Origin: Phoronis australis
Taxonomy: Eukaryota > Phoronida > Phoronidae
Assembly: GCA_002633005.1 (NCBI GenBank)
Contig: NMRA01000134.1
Coordinates: 405,795 to 469,794, forward strand
Direction: 5' to 3'
Length of the DNA: 64,000 nt
A program made the position numbers and the translations under genes. Below, piece after piece: positions 59,720 through 64,000 of the stretch. Numbering within the stretch: the first letter of the stretch is position 1; each line of letters begins with the position of its first letter. Below the pieces are notes generated by a model. That model had not been told where the DNA came from and did no database searches. It saw only the letters and a list, made by a program, of their open reading frames with translations.

Positions 59720-61126
59720 CGCATAGCTAGGCTTTAAATCAGGTGATAAAAGAGCTCTCAAAAAGTAGTGTGGCGTGAATGTCCTAAAATCGACCAAGAA
59801 ACAAATGGACAGAAAATGTGATTGTTATCTGCTCTTTTGGTATACTTGGTGGCATGATATGGTAAGGTGCAGGCATTTCAAATTTCGAATTGAAGGTGAT
59901 CGTCAAATGATTGTTGTTCATCCAGTGTCCACTTTGATTGTGGATTGGTGGATTGACATTCCCTGCGCGTGTGTGCGTTTCTATTCTTTTAAATCCAGTA
60001 CACGCCGACGGGAAGTTCACTATAGGCAGTCCTCTGTCGTTGCTCAAACAAAAACATTTAACTACCCTGCGTAATTCTTGCACAGAGGAAACGAGCATGT
60101 TCATTAGGGAAAAGCAGTTCTTGACCTAATAAAACTTTGGTCAACGAAGAACGTGTTCCCTTCACAATAAGTGGCAATGATGAACAGCCTCCCAGACTCC
60201 ATGCAAGCAACAAACTTGATCGAAAAGATTTCCAAGGTTACGTGACACTATTCCGAAAGTTCACTACTGCATAACGCGAAGTTGTCGTGAGGACTCGATT
60301 GGGACCTCAGGGGTCTCACGCTCCACCGGCTAAATTGAAAAGGCTTTGTCCAGTCACGCGTTGTGGGTCATAAATCGAGATAATGATACCAACAGCTGAC
60401 ACGACAAGCAGAACTACTTTCTTTTACTTCATTTGTGCACTAACTGGAGAAATTTAGAATTAGACTTTTAAACACTATCCGATCGTCAACTTTTTTCGGG
60501 AGACTTAAATCTCAATGTAGTTTGCGCAAAGACGATGTGCAATTTTTGGAGGTGTATTGACGATGATCAACGTTAAAACGGAGAGCAAATAAGTGCGTAA
60601 TTGATCATCCAATCGGTAGTTTTGCGAGAAAGCGACGACCTTGCCGAAATTGAATAACGGAAACCCTTGAAAATCATTATAAGCGAGAAAGAGAAAACAA
60701 ATATTTTCTGACGTTTAGGCTCATTAACTTTGAGTAAACGAAACGTCGCAAATATGTTCCGTCTTCTCTTGCGCGCTCANGATAGCTCTCACGCGCTCAT
60801 TTTCCTTATAATTGTGTTTGGGGCCCCCTTCAGGGACCGCTTGAATTGGAATACTCGAGGACCTTTGCCTTCCTATATGTGTGGTCGGACCCCTTTCTGC
60901 GACATTCTAGATTCACCATTGCAGACTTGAAGTACATGTAAGTACCCAACAGTGAGTAACAATTAGGCCTACATGTTTGTGAGTCAGGTTTTGCGAATTC
61001 AATTCACTTATGCGCAAAGTGATACCGTGGGCTTTGTGCGCCTACTTAACACTACAGCACTGTGTATTGTTCTAGTTTCATTACTAAGTCAACTTTTGAC
61101 TTTGATACAAAACGAGAGTGAACTCC
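59720..61126. other. No gene recognised; one single-N join
   Basis: Short ORFs without domain matches. N at 60780 joins two similar GCGCTCA-type ends. Confidence 0.45.
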
Positions 61127-61440
61127 AGAAGCGTATCCAGGATTTTGAGTTAGGGGGGCCAGGGCACACGAATAACCAGAATTTCGCTACACGCGCGCGC
61201 CCAGCCTAAAATGTAGGGATACAGGGTCTCGAATTTTTGGGTTTGTGGACCTTATTACTAAAAAAAGGTAAACGGGGTTTGTTCCAGACTTATTCGTTGT
61301 GCATTCGCCCCCAAGCCCACTGGATACGCGCGTATGCTAGTCAGCAATTCGCTTCCCGAACTGCCAAACGGTATCTGGGAGACTTTTAGGGGGGGACATG
61401 GCCCCCTTGCCCCCCACCACCTAAATCTGCGACTGAACTG
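61127..61440. repeat. G-rich dispersed repeat, copy 2
   Basis: Begins ATCCAGGATTTTGAGTTAGG and ends GGCCCCCTTGCCCCCCACCA then CTAAATC. It shares AACTGCCAAACGGTATCTGG and GACTTTTAGGGGGGG blocks with copy 1 (3390-4590). This copy lacks the hAT-like insertion. Confidence 0.65.
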
Positions 61441-63004
61441 TACGTTAAATTGTCAATATTATCGAAAATAAGTAGGGATCTTTTCATCCAAGACCCCTAA
61501 TTTAAGGACTAAGTCCCTATTTATTTTCAATGAACTCTGGGCTCAGTTTGTATTTATATTAATGAGTCCATAAAGACACAAATACGCAAAAAAGACTTAG
61601 GGACCTTAGTTAAGTCCCTATTTGGGACTGTTTCGTGCAACCATCCACAGAGTTTCTACTGCCTCCGGGGTGTGTTGGATCAAATGAAAGAGAACCGACC
61701 AACTTCATTCAAAATTCACTAAAGCATAAATTTCTCAGAAGGTTATTTCAGATTGACAAAACTCATTCCGTGCTCATCGCTGTTTGGAGGTCGGACGATA
61801 GGGATTTTAACCGAATCTCTGTCTGCATCTACCATTGAAACACATCAATTTCCTCCACAATTAGCTTCTAATTGTCAAAAATCGTTTATGAAATCGTTGC
61901 ACGTTAGCAAACGAAATAACGTGTTGCACCATCGAATAGCAAAACATGCACAACTCCCGAGTTTTAACCGTTGATTGCTTACACGACTTCAAGTATGGAA
62001 TTTCACACAATTCCAGAAGATATGCTCGCAGACATTTGATAACATCCGCGAGAGCATGAGACGGGACATCCCATGTGCGCACCCAGGTGCTGGGCTCGGG
62101 AGGCACGAACGAGCCCTCCCTCCATTTGGCGAAGTGGGCAAAAAGGTCCGTCTCAGAGAAACAAAAAGTCCGAAAAAAGTAAAAAACGAGACAAAAGCCC
62201 TCTAAAAAGGCAGATGCACAATGCATAGCCCTGGACGTACCCTGTTTTTTGTTTTTTTAGCAAAAGGTTCATATTCTCAAAAATTCGAGAGCCCCTTGTT
62301 TTTAGACTGGGTGCGCGCATGCATCCCAAAGGAGGCTTGGGGCTCTCCCAAGAAATTCTCAGAATTTATGCAACTTAATGTGAATTCTGGTTCACTCAAG
62401 ATAACCTGTTACGGTTGCACTTCAGAAATCACGATCAGCTTGGTACCTATACTTTGAGTACCATTATCGGGTAGACACGTACACTGTATACTATACTGTA
62501 GGCTATAAACATCATATCCCGGCAGCCTGATCGAATTGTGTGAGTTTCCTGCGAACAACTTCCTCCCCATCAGCAGAGCATTAAAAATTACGAAATGCTA
62601 TTCTTGGAATTCTTCGGGAAAATGAAAAGTATCTAATATATTTATATGAAGTCATCGAGAACATAGTCTTTGTTAAACTCATAACTACTGGCGTTGCTCT
62701 TCGAACATTGTCCTCTCTGCTATTTGGTTTTTTAATGCAATTTCACATTTTTGATAGTTTATACCACACCTGTGCTTTAGGTGAACAAGTTTTGTGTTTT
62801 TACAACCAGTTTGAAATGTTATCGCTTCCTGCTGCGCTACGCCCTGTCTAGCTGGATCAACAACGAAAATTGAACAAGGCCTATTACTCTCTTAAAATCG
62901 ATCTCAGAATGTATATTTCCTTAACTGATGGGATTATATTTCCGCTACCAACTCAAATCAAAGGCAATGCGTACATGCGTCAGTTAGGTCGACTGTGATA
63001 AGAT
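61441..63004. other. No gene recognised
   Basis: Short ORFs only. Imperfect inverted blocks around AAGTCCCTA at 61500-61625 could form a hairpin. Confidence 0.45.
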
Positions 63005-63350
63005 TGCATTAAGTTAAAGAGACCAGGAACGCGAAAAACAGACTGAATTGTATATTCAAGATGGTCCCCTGTCACTGAAACAGAATTCAACGTATTCTCC
63101 AGATATTTTTACGGTTTGTTCGAAAAGAGTTTGAATTATCTGCTGATGTCAAAGCATTTTTAATTTAGTTTCAAATTTCAAAAAAACGATCTTTCGACTG
63201 CTCGTCACTTCGTTGATAATTCTCCCATAAGGCAAAGCACGCATCCTTATTTGGCATGGCAAAACATAGACGTAGTGGATTCCTCTTATATGGAAAATGT
63301 GACCTTTGTCAGTTGCAGTCACCAAAAAAATGGCGATTGCAAGCACTAAC
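63005..63350. repeat. Dispersed repeat, copy B (partner 17090-17420)
   Basis: Same orientation and same block order as copy A. The similarity ends near an ATGGCGATT block in both. Confidence 0.6.
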
Positions 63351-63533
63351 AGCCCGATTAAGAGGCAATTAGATATTTAAAATTAGTATCGCAGTATTCA
63401 ACTATATTCTAAAATGCACGTGGAATTCTCGTTGGGAAATCTCTTGCTTCACTAGTTTGCCTCACAATGTGCTGTCAACCTCATATTCGGAGTGCAATCA
63501 CACATGATATTCAGCCGTTAATATCCTTCTTGT

Positions 63534-63918
63534 CAGCCAGCTGTTTGTCGAATGGTTGTGACCGCATGCGCGCATTTCTCATAAGTGGGAGAAGATTAGA
63601 AACTCTCTAAAAAAAATAATTACAGGTGGTCTGATACACGTTGTATCAGACGTGCGCAGGCCTCGCATGTGGGCCCATTGCACTGATCACCTGGAAATAT
63701 TTTTATGCTTTATTGATATATGGTTAAAACCGAGCTGAGGAGCTAGAAACCTGGCTCAAGGGTTTAGCAGTGTGACCTGGTGGGACTTGAACCCACGACT
63801 TCGAGTAAAGAAAGCGGGCACTTATCAACCAGGCCACACTGCCAGCTGTTTGTCGAATGGTTGTGACCGCATGCGCGCATTTCTCATAAGTGGGAGAAAG
63901 ATTAGAAACTCTCTGGTG
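63534..63918. repeat. Direct repeats of about 75 bp around a 235 bp insert
   Basis: Both copies read CAGCTGTTTGTCGAATGGTT onward to AGATTAGAAACTCTCT and differ by one inserted base. Between them are the near-palindrome CTGATACACGTTGTATCAG and the tRNA-like sequence. Confidence 0.85.
63773..63836 (-). repeat. tRNA-like sequence, probable SINE or tRNA pseudogene
   Basis: Minus strand contains B box GGTTCAAGTCC in a perfect T stem-loop and a 7 bp acceptor helix TGGCCTG/CAGGTCA. Pairing continues outward (GCAGTGT with ACACTGC), giving about 14 bp. The D arm is too short for a normal tRNA. The structure lies between two direct repeats of about 75 bp (63534-63608 and 63843-63918). Confidence 0.6.
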
Positions 63919-64000
63919 ACTACACAGTTTTTTTCCTTTGGGCGTAGTTTAAAAATGGTGGTCGATTTTTCGTGGAAATTTTCTCACAGAGGAAAGTGAG

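Noticed and set aside
63773..63836. Functional tRNA gene
   Set aside because: Short D arm, weak anticodon stem and extended acceptor pairing argue for a repeat or pseudogene.

Overview
This 64 kb window is animal nuclear DNA. It has GT-AG introns, a multi-exon membrane-transporter gene, a BEL/Pao LTR retrotransposon, several families of DNA transposons with terminal inverted repeats (TIRs), tRNA-derived repeats, and many mini- and microsatellites. Nothing bacterial or viral was recognised. The mix of BEL/Pao, hAT-like and TTAA-flanked THAP-bearing elements suits an invertebrate, possibly a deuterostome. The species cannot be fixed from the sequence alone.

The only host gene I can support is on the plus strand: a sodium- and chloride-dependent SLC6 transporter resembling the glycine transporter group. 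Fourteen coding exons run from 36930 to 53555. All have GT/AG borders and compatible phases, and they cover the 12-TM core and the stop codon. A fitting first coding exon (21 codons, phase 0, good start context, in-frame upstream stop) lies at 15160-15222, which implies a first intron of about 21.7 kb. The joined model is 2,037 nt including the stop (678 residues). A long 3' region follows, with a 23-N gap and several AATAAA signals.

Layout: 1-5853 is non-genic and carries an inverted duplication (1577-2525), a hAT-like element (3538-4555) inserted in a G-rich dispersed repeat, and an 801 bp TIR element (4727-5527). 5854-14572 is a minus-strand BEL/Pao element with two nearly identical LTRs and a perfect 5 bp target duplication. 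It is broken by two in-frame TGA codons, by a 2.1 kb hAT-like insertion (9975-12089), and by single-N joins whose flanks are repeated. 14573-15159 is the likely promoter and 5' UTR of the SLC6 gene. 15223-36929 is intron 1, with minisatellites and a foldback element (35256-35997). The second intron (37198-41822) carries two TTAA-flanked elements with THAP-like remnants, a tRNA-like repeat and a 477 bp TIR element. Later introns hold 21 bp and 18 bp minisatellites. 57.8-64 kb is non-genic, with a TA-flanked foldback element (58862-59298), another inverted-repeat element, a second copy of the G-rich repeat, and a tRNA-like repeat between direct repeats.

The most informative signals are the nested and empty-site evidence at the hAT-like insertion in the BEL element, the pair of TTAA/THAP elements in one intron, and the foldback elements built from short tandem units.
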